Assembly: GCA_965223585.1 (NCBI GenBank)
Contig: CBDCWW010000023.1
Span: forward strand, 434,001 to 498,000
From: CBDCVN01 sp965223585
GTDB taxonomy: Bacteria > Deinococcota > Deinococci > Deinococcales > Trueperaceae
Reading direction: 5' to 3'
Length of the DNA: 64,000 nt
Shown here: positions 33,863 to 42,735 of the stretch, piece after piece
Layout of the letters: every line of letters starts with the position of its first letter
Position numbering within the stretch: position 1 is the first letter of the stretch
The notes under the pieces: generated by a model
What the model was told of the DNA's origin: nothing
The model's database searches: none
Seen by the model: only the letters and a program-made list of their open reading frames with translations
Program-made: the position numbers and the translations under genes

Positions 33863-34373
33863 TTCGCTTGTACCAATAATTAGTTAACGCTTCTGTAATG
33901 TTGTTTGCACTGTATTTATCTCGAATAGCTTTGAACTCTAAGTAAGCTATTACTGCTTGCACCATTTCCTGCGAAAAAGTTGAAAATCTAAAGGTTGCAT
34001 AATCCCACCAAGTTCTTGCACCATAACGTTGCTGATTTATGACACCATATCTCGAGTTTTGAGTAAGCCCGTGCGTAAGATAAAAAACAACATCAGTACT
34101 TGAAAGCTTTTCATCTATATCAGCTATAAGAAATGCTGGCAAATAAAATAGCAGTGCTTCATCAGAAAAGAAGCTTAATGCTGTTGAATAACCATCGGGT
34201 GCGGCGTCTAGAAAATCAACTTCTAAACTTTTCCAATCAGTTTTGTCCTTAAATTCTTCTTTAAGCAAGTAAGGTTCGTCTCCCTGAATGCTATTGACTA
34301 GGAAAGCTTTGCCGGGAAAGCGAGTTTTTGCGAAGGCACGAAATATTTGCTCTTTTAATTTCTCTTTAGTCAT
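33849..34373 (-). CDS. DUF6714-like protein, 174 aa
   Basis: Soluble protein with a helical N-terminus (IFRAFAKTRFPG), a W-containing middle and the segment LSFFSDEALLFYLPAFLIADI. From memory this last part fits the DUF6714 pattern (Ser-Phe then Ala-x4-YLPA). That family is small, of unknown function and frequent in accessory gene clusters. It overlaps the HAD phosphatase start by 14 bases and lies 65 bases downstream of the methyltransferase, so the three could share a transcript. A short restriction endonuclease is a formal alternative, but I see no PD-ExK or HNH motif. Confidence 0.5.
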   Translation of the reverse strand: MTKEKLKEQIFRAFAKTRFPGKAFLVNSIQGDEPYLLKEEFKDKTDWKSLEVDFLDAAPDGYSTALSFFSDEALLFYLPAFLIADIDEKLSSTDVVFYLTHGLTQNSRYGVINQQRYGARTWWDYATFRFSTFSQEMVQAVIAYLEFKAIRDKYSANNITEALTNYWYKRSGQT

Positions 34374-34438
34374 TTAAGTACACTTTGTCAAATTCTTTGG
34401 GCATAGGGTATGTTCTTATAATTTACAGCCATAGAGTC

Positions 34439-36169
34439 TTAATCCATGGTCTCAATTATATTGATTTGTTCACCATTAAGGTCATACAGCTTGAATACAA
34501 CCTCATTAATAACTGTTTGGTCACAACCACTGCTAACTTCAACTAATTTTGCTTTAACATCCTCACTGATTAGATTCCACTGGGGTAAACAGATGCGGCG
34601 AAGATTTTGTGCTTGAAATCTAAGCCAGCCACCGCGCAGCTTGACTGAGTATGCCCAGACGAAAAGCTTAGCTACTTCAGAACGCAATACCGTTTGTAAG
34701 GCCCGAAGGTCCCACTCTTTTGATACTATCCAGTAAAGGTTATGGTGGGGATAAACGGTACCCTCATCGTAGACAACTGTGGGCTTATTTTTAATATCAG
34801 GAATCAATAGTTTTGGTTTAAAAGTTAACTCGAGATATATTCGATCAATTGTTCTAAACCAACTATCAGGATTCTTCTTTGCCACATGACGCTTCATGAT
34901 AGCTTGCTTATTAGCATGTAAAAAGGCTGCAAACTTTGGATATTTGCTAAGGTCTGCAAGAGTTCCATTAACTTCAAATGGATTTACTATACCTTTGCCA
35001 CTCCACTGAAGCTTCCCACTAGCTAAATCACTAGTCATTGCAAGTGGAAGTTTACGTTCTAATTCAACATCAAGCTCGTCATAGGGGGCAATATAAACTC
35101 GGTCACACCCCGAAGCAACACCTATACCAACTTTACAACCAGCGTCCTCAAGCAAGGTGAATTTGTTTTCAAGCTCTCTTATAAGCTTGAGTTGCTTTGC
35201 ACAATCCAAAAGCCAAGGCTCATTACTCTTGATGACACTATGTATTACCTCAATATTTGCACCATTTGTAGATGTGGTTGCAGCATTCAAGCATTTAGAG
35301 AGGTGTTTCAAATGTGATGCTTCTATGCAAGGCTGTTTTGCAACTGTTGTAGTTTTCCCATTCCTATTAGCCCTTATAAAAGTAGTAATGGCTGCGTAGG
35401 CAGCTACGTTTTTCTGGAAGGCGTTTGTGCCAGCCATGTCTACATAGTGTTTAATATGATATTCATTAGCTACAAGTTGTCGCAAGCGCAAACCATAACG
35501 GTTTTTCATCCAACGATCTGAGCAGATGAATGAAAGCTGACCACTATCTGCTAGCAAGCCCAAGCAACGCTCAATAAAGGGTACATAAATGTCAGCTCGA
35601 TCATAAATAGTTTTATACTTGCTGCGATAAACCCTCAAGAGTTCAGGAGCGATCATTTCTTGTCGGACATAGGGGGGATTTCCTATGATGTGGGTAAATT
35701 GCCCTTTAATTGGAGTTAAGAGAAAATCATCTTGGATAATCCAAGAGTCTGCTAATTGTTTAGCTACTTTAAGACTCATTCCGTGATTCTTAATTAACTC
35801 CACGATTTTGAGTTTAATTTCTTTAGTAGTTTCATGGTGTAGCTCAACGCCTTTTACACTATTGCGAAGAGTAGTAAATGGTTCACCATCCTTAAAATAT
35901 CGTTTATAGGAAATTAAGAGCCGCTCAATAATTGGCAATAAAAAGTCCCCATTTCCAAAAGATGGTTCTAAAATTCTGAATTTGCTTAAGTCTTTTTTGC
36001 TCGAGTACTCAATAAGATCAAGCATGAAAGTAACAACTTTTGAATTTGTAAAGACTGCACCACGTTTTTCTGCCCCTGCTTCAGAAAGCATAGTAATTGC
36101 TTTACGCAATGCCTCACTTCTTGTTTCGTGAGTATTTAATGGGAGTGTGGCACGAGAAACCAAGGACAT
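34439..36169 (-). CDS. DNA adenine N6-methyltransferase, Eco57I/TaqI-like type II enzyme
   Basis: 576 residues. SAM-binding motif I is ILEPSFGNGDFLLPI (about residue 67). The catalytic NPPY lies in HIIGNPPYVRQEMI (about 165), with the Eco57I-type follow-on FICSDRWMKNRYGLRLR. The last 200 residues resemble the TaqI-like target-recognition domain (ending WLRFQAQNLRRICLP). It would methylate adenine in a specific DNA sequence. There is no fused nuclease domain, so it is an orphan or works with a separate nuclease; the EEP gene 30 bases upstream is the nearest candidate. No Shine-Dalgarno is seen. The product may protect host DNA or act in regulation. Confidence 0.82.
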   Translation of the reverse strand: MSLVSRATLPLNTHETRSEALRKAITMLSEAGAEKRGAVFTNSKVVTFMLDLIEYSSKKDLSKFRILEPSFGNGDFLLPIIERLLISYKRYFKDGEPFTTLRNSVKGVELHHETTKEIKLKIVELIKNHGMSLKVAKQLADSWIIQDDFLLTPIKGQFTHIIGNPPYVRQEMIAPELLRVYRSKYKTIYDRADIYVPFIERCLGLLADSGQLSFICSDRWMKNRYGLRLRQLVANEYHIKHYVDMAGTNAFQKNVAAYAAITTFIRANRNGKTTTVAKQPCIEASHLKHLSKCLNAATTSTNGANIEVIHSVIKSNEPWLLDCAKQLKLIRELENKFTLLEDAGCKVGIGVASGCDRVYIAPYDELDVELERKLPLAMTSDLASGKLQWSGKGIVNPFEVNGTLADLSKYPKFAAFLHANKQAIMKRHVAKKNPDSWFRTIDRIYLELTFKPKLLIPDIKNKPTVVYDEGTVYPHHNLYWIVSKEWDLRALQTVLRSEVAKLFVWAYSVKLRGGWLRFQAQNLRRICLPQWNLISEDVKAKLVEVSSGCDQTVINEVVFKLYDLNGEQINIIETMD

Positions 36170-36199
36170 ATATTCGCAATACTTGGGTATACTTTGTTG

Positions 36200-36985
36200 T
36201 CAAAATACTAATGAAGCCATAATAGCCAAATGATCAGATGGCTCAACCTCTGATGGGAGTGGGGTGGTGTCATCTATATCCGGTAGTTTTACAGGGCTCG
36301 AGGCTATTTGAGTAGAGTGGAAAATAAAGTCTATTCGTTTGGTTCTCCCATTAGGATTACATGTAGGTTGCTCCTTATTGGCATAGGCATCCTTAAAATT
36401 ATTTTTGAGTAGTTCTTTTATAACAAAACTATTTGGCTGCGCATTAAAATCACCGCATATCACCCAACCATAAGAATAATTGTCTTTTTTGATATAGCTG
36501 TCTATCAGCTCACTAAGCTGTTTATACCCTAGGTGCTCTTCTTTATTTTTGCTGTCCCACTTAAGATGAGTATTAACCACCTTTAAAATGCCAATGTCAA
36601 GCTCAAAATCTAATATCAGTGCTAAGTGACCAGAATTTATTTTTCCTTTGGCTTTATCATTATAGTAAACAGCATGTTCATTTTTCAACTTCAGTTTATC
36701 TCTTCTAAAAAAAGTCGCACAACCGTCAGGTTTACCATATCCTTTTTTATAGTAGACTCCACTGTAACTTTTCTTTTGCAAAGAGTCCTCTAAAATCTCA
36801 AATGCATCTGCTTCAACTTCTTGTAAGCAAATAATATCTGCATTAATTTTTGTTATTTTCTTTGCAAGCAAATTCCTTCTATTTTCCCATTTCAACGCCT
36901 CAGGACTGGAACGAGTGTACCATTCTAGCTTAATATATGAGTTAGCCAAAATATTATATGAAACGACTTTTAGTTCATGGGTCAT
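36200..36985 (-). CDS. Endonuclease/exonuclease/phosphatase (EEP) family protein, CCR4/nocturnin-like
   Basis: 261 residues with the full EEP catalytic set: Asn in VVSYNILANSY, Glu in IICLQEVEADA, the GDFNAQPNS motif, Asp in KRIDFIFHS, and the terminal PSDHLAI with the catalytic His. The N-terminal spacing resembles CCR4/nocturnin-type phosphodiesterases more than ExoIII. The substrate could be RNA, a nucleotide or DNA. There is no signal peptide, so it is cytoplasmic. It lies 30 bases upstream of the methyltransferase on the same strand. The start has CATAAT near and no ribosome site. Confidence 0.8.
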   Translation of the reverse strand: MTHELKVVSYNILANSYIKLEWYTRSSPEALKWENRRNLLAKKITKINADIICLQEVEADAFEILEDSLQKKSYSGVYYKKGYGKPDGCATFFRRDKLKLKNEHAVYYNDKAKGKINSGHLALILDFELDIGILKVVNTHLKWDSKNKEEHLGYKQLSELIDSYIKKDNYSYGWVICGDFNAQPNSFVIKELLKNNFKDAYANKEQPTCNPNGRTKRIDFIFHSTQIASSPVKLPDIDDTTPLPSEVEPSDHLAIMASLVF

Positions 36986-37168
36986 AAAAAATAATTATGG
37001 CTTTTGATGTGTTTCAAGTGCCTGAATTAGTCGTGTATAGAAGACCTAAGAATGCTAGCAGCTGAAGTTTAAAGCGAATATGAAGATATCAGTGCTCAAA
37101 AGGGAGCTGGAGGCATATTTCTATAAATCAAGCACTTGGAATTCATGATGAGCTTTATAGAGATAAAT

Positions 37169-38353
37169 TTATGAAAATAGTCCTGTCTTTTCAAACTCAT
37201 CAATCTCTTCTTCTTTATAGCCAATCTCCTTAAGAACTTCTTTTGTGTGTCCCATTTTTGGAGGGACTCCAGTAAATTTATATTCTTGAGGTGTTTCAGA
37301 AAACTTGATTGGGTTTGCAATTTGCCTTACTTTCTCCTTGTTTGGTAAAGGCACTTCTACAATCATTTTTCTTTCATTAACTAAGTTATCGGTAAAAACT
37401 TCTGAAAGACTCATAACTGGTTCAACACAAGCATCTGTCTTGTTAAAAATGGTCATCCATTCATCTCTTGTCTTGGTTAAGAATATTTCAGACACTTCCT
37501 TTTTAATTTGTTTTATATTTTTTGGAGAAACACCTTCCTGTTTTAGGTCTGGTCTATTTATAACATCACAAAAATTACTAAAAAATTGAGGTTCAAGACT
37601 ACCAACACTTATATATTTATCATCTTTGGTCTTGTAATAATCATATATTGAACCACCATTCAAAAGATTGTCTTCATAGACAGGATCTTTTTCATCTACT
37701 AAAAAACCAGCACCATACATCGCATTGTATGCAATCATACCGTCAGTCATTGATATATCAATGTATTGCCCTTTGCCTGTTGACTGTCTGTGAATTACAG
37801 CAGCTAAAATTCCAATAATTGCATTATTAGAGCCTGCTGCTACATCCGCAATTTGCATGCCCAAAAGAGGTGGACCAGTATCTTTTCTACCCGAATATGA
37901 AGCTACACCAGACCTTGCAATATAATTTATATCGTGCCCTGCACGATTACGCATAGATCCTGTTTGACCATATCCTGTAAGAGAACAATAGATGATGGAT
38001 GGATTTATAGCTACAAGGCTTTGATAGTCCAGTTTTAATTTTGCCATAACATCAGGGCGAAATTGTTCAACAATTATGTCGTATGAGGATATAAGCTTGT
38101 GTATGATCTTAATCGCTTGTTCATTTTTAAGATTAAGAGTTAGCACTCTTTTATTGCGTCCGAGTTGGGCAGAAGCAGCAGAAAACTTCATGCCAGAAAC
38201 AGAAGGAGGTAGAAAATCTACAAGATCAGGACGAGAAGCTGATACTACTCTTAAAACATCTGCTCCCATATCTCCTAAATACATTGTGGCATAAGGACCG
38301 GGCAACAGTGTGGTAAAATCTAAAACTTTTAATGATGTTAGTGCTCCTGACAT
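37169..38353 (-). CDS. Class III (CaiB/BaiF) acyl-CoA transferase or racemase
   Basis: 394 residues, typical length. N-terminus LKVLDFTTLLPGPYATMYLGDMGADV is the family signature. The catalytic Asp sits in AGHDINYIARSG (about residue 143). GMQIADVAAGSNNAIIGILAA and the C-terminal TPQEYKFTGVPPKMGHTKEVL complete the fold. Members transfer CoA between carboxylic acids or racemise 2-methylacyl-CoA; the substrate cannot be read from sequence. AAGGAAG precedes the ATG. No metabolic partner genes are adjacent, so it appears to stand alone. Confidence 0.87.
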   Translation of the reverse strand: MSGALTSLKVLDFTTLLPGPYATMYLGDMGADVLRVVSASRPDLVDFLPPSVSGMKFSAASAQLGRNKRVLTLNLKNEQAIKIIHKLISSYDIIVEQFRPDVMAKLKLDYQSLVAINPSIIYCSLTGYGQTGSMRNRAGHDINYIARSGVASYSGRKDTGPPLLGMQIADVAAGSNNAIIGILAAVIHRQSTGKGQYIDISMTDGMIAYNAMYGAGFLVDEKDPVYEDNLLNGGSIYDYYKTKDDKYISVGSLEPQFFSNFCDVINRPDLKQEGVSPKNIKQIKKEVSEIFLTKTRDEWMTIFNKTDACVEPVMSLSEVFTDNLVNERKMIVEVPLPNKEKVRQIANPIKFSETPQEYKFTGVPPKMGHTKEVLKEIGYKEEEIDEFEKTGLFS

Positions 38354-38691
38354 TTTTCTTCCTTATTAAGAACTTTGCATAATAGCAATAACCTCAGGTG
38401 TGCACACTTTAAATACACTTCCCTACAAGGAATCCTTCATTTAAATTGGTCACTGTGTGCACATCTTGCTGGAGCGACAGCTAGGTTAAATGCTCTATGA
38501 GTAATCCTTGTAGTGACTTACTCTGTTAATTTACCTCGAGCTTCCAAATCCAACCAAGTTACCGATTAATTTTCCTTGGCTCGAGCACTTTTAAAGTTAT
38601 AACAAAATTTCTGACCTTCTATCACGAAGTATTTTAGGGTTAGCTTTATGTGGCCTACTTGTTCTCATTTAAAGATTATCAAAAAGGAGAA
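38354..38691. other. Intergenic region, no gene seen
   Basis: About 340 bases between the CoA-transferase start and the diguanylate cyclase 3' end. It contains two CTCGAG palindromes (near 38534 and 38580) and no supported frame. Confidence 0.45.
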
Positions 38692-38707
38692 AGCCTAGCT
38701 ATAGGCT
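38692..38707 (-). terminator. Probable intrinsic terminator overlapping the cyclase stop
   Basis: On the minus strand AGCCTA-TAGC-TAGGCT forms a 6-base stem and is followed by TTCTCCTTTTTG. The stop codon of the GGDEF fragment lies inside the hairpin. Confidence 0.5.
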
Positions 38708-39165
38708 ATAACTTTATTCCTACCCTCATTTTTTGCCTTGTAAAGCGCCTTATCTGCAAAGTCAATTAATACTTTTGTGTTTTTAGTTGGCTTGGGGGTT
38801 AGCATAGATATGCCTGCACTTATAGTTATTGTTACATTATAATTGCCAGCAATAATAGGACTTTTAGCAATCTCTGTCCTTATTTTCTCAGCAATTTTTA
38901 AAGCACTCTCTTGCTTGGTTTCTGCAAGTATGATGATGAATTCTTCTCCTCCATAGCGACAAACAAAGTCAGTTGCACGTCTCACACAGCCTTGGATTAT
39001 ATTCGCACATGTTTGCAGAACTTGATCACCAGTTGAGTGACCGTAGGTATCATTGATCTCTTTAAAATGGTCGATGTCAATCAAGATAACTGATAGTGGA
39101 TGATTGCCGCGCTGACAACGTCGCCACTCATACTCGTATTGTTGGTTAAAGAAGCGCCGGTTCCT
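38695..39165 (-). pseudogene. Diguanylate cyclase, GGDEF C-terminal part (split by IS3)
   Basis: Coding continues from NRRFFNQQYEYEW to a TAG at 38695. The domain is otherwise complete: ILIDIDHFKEINDTYGH, an inhibitory I-site RATD five residues before GGEEF, then ITISAGIS and ADKALYKAKNEGRNKV. GGDEF domains make cyclic di-GMP from two GTP. The upstream part (DISM sensor, 7TM, coiled coil and the start DPLTGI) lies at 40501-41851. The two parts join in frame as DPLTGI-R-NRRFF when the insertion is removed and one AGG is counted, so the gene was intact before the insertion. An orphan start inside the IS could express this piece, but that is doubtful. Confidence 0.85.
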
Positions 39166-39251
39166 GAGCTTACCCCCAAAATTTAGACAAAAAACCCCGG
39201 CGAAATTAAGGTCCATTAAAGATGTAAAATATCTAGAATATGGAGATATAA

Positions 39252-39545
39252 ATGAGCCAGACAAAAGGAATAAGAAAAACATATAAGAAAGAATTCAAAG
39301 CTAAAGTTGCAGCAGCAGCCATAGCTGGGGAGAAAAATCTTGCAGAATTAGCAAGTCAATATGGTGTACACACCACTCAAATTAAAGAATGGAAAAAAGC
39401 TGGATCAGAGGCATTGAATGAAAGATTTTCACTACTAAGAGGCAGAAAAGCAAGACTACAAGAACGTAGAGAGGCTGCACTATACGAACAGATCGGTAAG
39501 TTGAAAATGGAATTAGATTTTTTGTCCAAAGGGCTCAAAAACTGA
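39252..39545 (+). CDS. IS3-family orfA (helix-turn-helix DNA-binding protein)
   Basis: 97 residues. Helix-turn-helix: RKTYKKEFKAKVAAAAIAGE then LAELASQYGVHTTQIKEWK. A leucine-zipper-like helix ends the protein (ALYEQIGKLKMELDFLSK). Such proteins bind the IS ends and are usually fused to orfB by -1 frameshifting. A CAAAAAC at 39535-39541 just before the stop would shift into orfB reading KKLSQEERML. The pattern LKKKL-x-LSxEER is the usual fusion point in this group. Confidence 0.85.
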   Translation: MSQTKGIRKTYKKEFKAKVAAAAIAGEKNLAELASQYGVHTTQIKEWKKAGSEALNERFSLLRGRKARLQERREAALYEQIGKLKMELDFLSKGLKN

Positions 39546-39559
39546 GCCAAGAGGAACGT

Positions 39560-40384
39560 ATGTTGATAGTTGACCCAAAGCACCCTCAATTGAGCATTAC
39601 TAAACAATGTGAGTTACTGAACCTGAATCGTAGTAGTTATTACTATCGACCTACAGGAATCAGTGATCTCAATGAAAAGTTGATGCAAAGGATAGATGAG
39701 TTATATACAGATCATCCTTTTCTAGGCTATCGTAAGATAACAGCAATGCTCAATGGAGAAAGCTATAAAGTCAATCACAAAAGAGTATATCGTTTGATGT
39801 GCCTGATGGGTTTGCAAGCAATTTATGCCAAGCCCAAATTAAGTAAACCAAAGGAAGGACACAAAATTTACCCATACCTTCTGAAAAACAAAATCATAAA
39901 CAAACCAAATCAGGTATGGGCTAGTGATATCACCTATATACGTTTACAAGGAGGGTATTGCTATCTGGTAGTAGTAATGGATTGGTATAGCCGTTATGTA
40001 GTCTCATGGGAAGTTTCAAGTAACATGAAAGCAACGTTCTGTATAGAAGCATTAGAAGAGGCATTGGAAGGAGAGAAGCCAGAGATATTCAATACAGATC
40101 AAGGTAGTCAGTACACGAGTTATGAGTTTACAGATATATTGAAGGCAAATGAAATAGCAATCAGCATGGATGGAAGAGGTTCATACATGGATAATATATT
40201 TACAGAAAGGTTGTGGAGAACTGTAAAATATGAAGAGGTATACCTTAAGGAGTACAAAAATATTGAGCAAGGAAGGGAAGAAATAGGAAAGTACTTGCAA
40301 TTTTATAATAGTGAACGTCCACATCAATCATTGCAGTACAAAACACCTGAGTTAGTTTACAGAAAGGAAAAACTAAGCCAATAA
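39560..40384 (+). CDS. IS3-family orfB transposase (DDE integrase core)
   Basis: 274 residues. N-terminal HTH_21-like part (CELLNLNRSSYYYRP, DELYTDHPFLGYRKIT), then the rve catalytic core: Asp in NQVWASDITYI, Asp in IFNTDQGSQYTS, Glu in IFTERLWRTVKYEEVY. The end is YNSERPHQSLQYKTPELVY. All three catalytic residues are intact, so the element may still be active. Probably translated as a fusion with orfA through a -1 frameshift; the ATG at 39560 lacks a clear ribosome site. Confidence 0.9.
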   Translation: MLIVDPKHPQLSITKQCELLNLNRSSYYYRPTGISDLNEKLMQRIDELYTDHPFLGYRKITAMLNGESYKVNHKRVYRLMCLMGLQAIYAKPKLSKPKEGHKIYPYLLKNKIINKPNQVWASDITYIRLQGGYCYLVVVMDWYSRYVVSWEVSSNMKATFCIEALEEALEGEKPEIFNTDQGSQYTSYEFTDILKANEIAISMDGRGSYMDNIFTERLWRTVKYEEVYLKEYKNIEQGREEIGKYLQFYNSERPHQSLQYKTPELVYRKEKLSQ

Positions 40385-40500
40385 CAACAGAGCAAACTGT
40401 TATCGAGCTTACAAACAATGTAATCTCAGTTTGTTATTATTTTAGTAGGTCTTAATTAACCTTAATTTTTTGTCCGATCAATTGGGTTCACCTCATCCCA

Positions 40501-41851
40501 TCCTAATTCCGGTAAGTGGGTCAATTGTGCTTAGTTTGTCGAGCTTTTGGAGTGCAACTTGCAATTCCTTAGTCCTTTGCTTTACTTGTTGCTCTAATTC
40601 CTTATTGCTACTCTGCTGTAAATCGTTAAACTGTTTTTGAGTGGATAATCGAATTTCTCGTTCCTGCTGTATGCGTGCGGCTAAAATTAGAGAAAACAAT
40701 ACAGCTTCCAAGCCAATGGCTAGTTTAAAAAGTTGTAACGGATCGGTGCTGAGTGGTGAAATATTGAATCTGTTGAGTGCATAGTTAGTAAAAGCAAGTA
40801 ATATAGGTGTCCAAGCAATCATGTAGTAAATGGCAATTCGATTTTTCTGTAAAACAAAATAAAGTCCACTGATGTAAATATAGCCTACAGCACATAATGC
40901 GCTTAAAGAGTACAACTTTATGGCCATAATATATGAAGAAGTAAAAGTCAACCAAAGACATATCAGTGACAGTATAGCTATAGCAAATATGGATATCTGC
41001 CATAGTATCAATGCCTTGGTTTTGAGTGATAGAATCTCAGCATTAAAGCGTAAAGCAGTGATAATCACTAGACCTGTTGTAAATTTCAGTACCATTTCAT
41101 TGATAGTTGGCGAAGAAGGCCATAAATACTGATATGCATAACCGGTATGGCAAGCCTGTACTAATATAAATACAGCAATATAAACAATGTAGTAAAAATA
41201 ACCTGATTCTCGAGAAAAAAGCAGCAAAACAAGATTATAAAACAACATTATCAGCATTACACCGAAGAAAGCGCCGCTGACCCAACCAGCTTGGCGCTCT
41301 CGCAACCAGAAACTATTTTCGTCGCTTAGTAATAGCGGTAAAGTAACAGATCCTTTGTGCTGTACACGTAGGAAAAGTGTTGTTGTGGTTTGTGCTGGTA
41401 ACAGTAAAGGAAAGACAAATGTGCGAGTTGGCAAAGGCCTCGAGGTAAAAGGAAGCTTATCTCCAGTCACATAACGATGCAAGCGTTGTTCATTGTCATC
41501 CAATAGTGTGGCTTCAAAATGATCAAGAAAAACACTATTCAAATCAACAAATACTTCTCTATCCATAGAAAGTGGATTACTTAGCTTCACCCGGAACCAC
41601 CACACTGTGTCGCTTATTCCATAATTTATTGGTGATTTTTTATTGCGTTGCCAACGATCTGAAGAAGAAGCGTCAGTTACTGTAAGCTGATGAGTTGGGT
41701 CTTCTAGGTAATCAATTTCAGTAGCAAGATCAATTGTAAATGAACTTTCTGGTACTACTACCTTCGCAACAGCTCCCGCGCTAAGCAGCAGGCTAGTAAA
41801 TATTATACCGTACAGCAAATTTTTCAACAAAGTTAGCACACTTTCTTGCAA
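40501..41851 (-). pseudogene. Diguanylate cyclase, 7TMR-DISM sensor N-terminal part (split by IS3)
   Basis: About 450 residues: signal peptide, a periplasmic 7TMR-DISMED2-like beta domain (about 30-175, with DTVWWFRVKLSNP), seven transmembrane helices (about 190-400), a coiled coil (about 405-440) and the beginning of GGDEF (LSTIDPLTGI). Translation then runs three codons into the IS and stops. Such proteins sense carbohydrates or other ligands and control cyclic di-GMP synthesis. The TTG start with GAGGGG upstream is provisional. With the GGDEF removed, the truncated product cannot make cyclic di-GMP. Confidence 0.85.
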
Positions 41852-42159
41852 CTTCCCCTCTTCTATTAAGGAGTATATTTCTGTGGTCTGTCCATTAAAA
41901 GGACTTTTGTAAATAGTAACTGTGTGTCAGTCTATAATATGTGGCAATTTTCCTATTTGTAATGTTTAGTGAACAGAACTCCAAAGTAAATGCTCTTCAA
42001 CAAATCAATTTCACCTGTAAGAATCCTTTACTACGTTTTGAACTTCATAAATCAAAAAATTTTGCAATTTTTAGCTATTGGCAGGATTTGGCAGTAAGAA
42101 GCCTAAACTTAGCAGCTAATTAATGCCTAAACTTACGGTGAATCTTAAGGAGGTTCATT
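41852..42159. other. Divergent intergenic region with a TATAAT box
   Basis: A TATAAT at 41933-41938 on the plus strand is the clearest signal, and a promoter for the downstream membrane protein is possible. A 60-residue frame at 41941-42123 starts too close to this box, has no family resemblance and is not called. Confidence 0.4.
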
Positions 42160-42564
42160 ATGACAACTGCTTTAATACAAAGTCCCTCATATCTATTACG
42201 TAATGTCCTTTTGGCTAATGCTGCTTTTTCAGCAATAAGTGGCTTAAGTTTTATTTTATTTACAGAAGCCTTTAGCAATTTTTTAGGTTGGTCTAATATT
42301 TGGATACTTCCTGCAATAGGTATAGGGCTTTTAGGTTTTGCATTTATAGTTTACCAAAACGCTATGAATACTCAAGTAAACTCTGCTAAAATCTCGAGTA
42401 TAATCACTGCTGATATTGTGTGGGTAATTTTAAGTGTTATTATTCTTGTTACAAACGTAGTTTCATTAACCCCAGAAGGCAAGTGGGCAGTTGGTATTTT
42501 AGCTGATACAGTGGCAACCTTTGCTTTGTTGCAGTATCTGGGTCTAAGGCGTATCAAAGGGTAA
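42160..42564 (+). CDS. Small four-helix membrane protein, 134 aa
   Basis: Four hydrophobic segments (about residues 15-38, 48-68, 85-105, 112-128) with short loops. No named family. A near-perfect AAGGAGG six bases before the ATG supports strong translation. The next gene downstream is another small four-helix protein in the same direction, so the two may be functionally related. No catalytic residues are apparent. Confidence 0.65.
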   Translation: MTTALIQSPSYLLRNVLLANAAFSAISGLSFILFTEAFSNFLGWSNIWILPAIGIGLLGFAFIVYQNAMNTQVNSAKISSIITADIVWVILSVIILVTNVVSLTPEGKWAVGILADTVATFALLQYLGLRRIKG

Positions 42565-42591
42565 AGTCATTCTTCAAAAGCAGAAATACCC

Positions 42592-42700
42592 TCTTGTAAG
42601 GCATATGTCATACTGAGGAGCATAGCGACGAATGTATCTACACAATGGTTACACATAGGAGATTCTTCGCTGCGCTCAGAATGACATCTTACAGCACAAG
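42592..42700. repeat. Imperfect inverted-repeat element (MITE/REP-like)
   Basis: The left arm (CTTGTAAGGCATATGTCATAC...) and the reverse complement of the right arm (CTTGTGCTGTAAGATGTCATTC...) match over about 40 bases, including TGTCATxCTGAG and AGCGAxGAAT. The right portion recurs at 29031-29097. The motif TGTCATTCTGAGCG-AGCGAAGAATCT is familiar as a mobile intergenic repeat in many bacteria. It is non-coding. Confidence 0.65.
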
Positions 42701-42735
42701 AAGCAAAAGAATTTCCTGAGAGCTGAGGATCCAGA

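Larger units (their letters stand above)
39166..40500 (+). mobile_element. IS3-family insertion sequence inside a diguanylate cyclase gene
   Basis: About 1335 bases with orfA and orfB. TCCT flanks it on both sides (39162-39165 and 40501-40504), a plausible target duplication. The imperfect ends are TGAGCTTACCCCCAAAA at the left and, in reverse complement, TGAGGTGAACCCAATT at the right. Both lead to GACAAAAAA about 23 bases in. If the ends are defined by TGAG, the right end lies at 40495, and the six or so bases to the repeat remain unexplained. So the boundaries are good to a few bases. Confidence 0.8.

Noticed and set aside
39000..39282. Minus-strand start of the GGDEF fragment inside the IS (195-residue reading)
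   Set aside because: The first 40 or so residues are IS sequence; the real protein context is the sensor half at 40501-41851.
41941..42123. 60-residue frame starting with GTG
   Set aside because: It lies 2 bases after a TATAAT box, has no ribosome site and no family resemblance.
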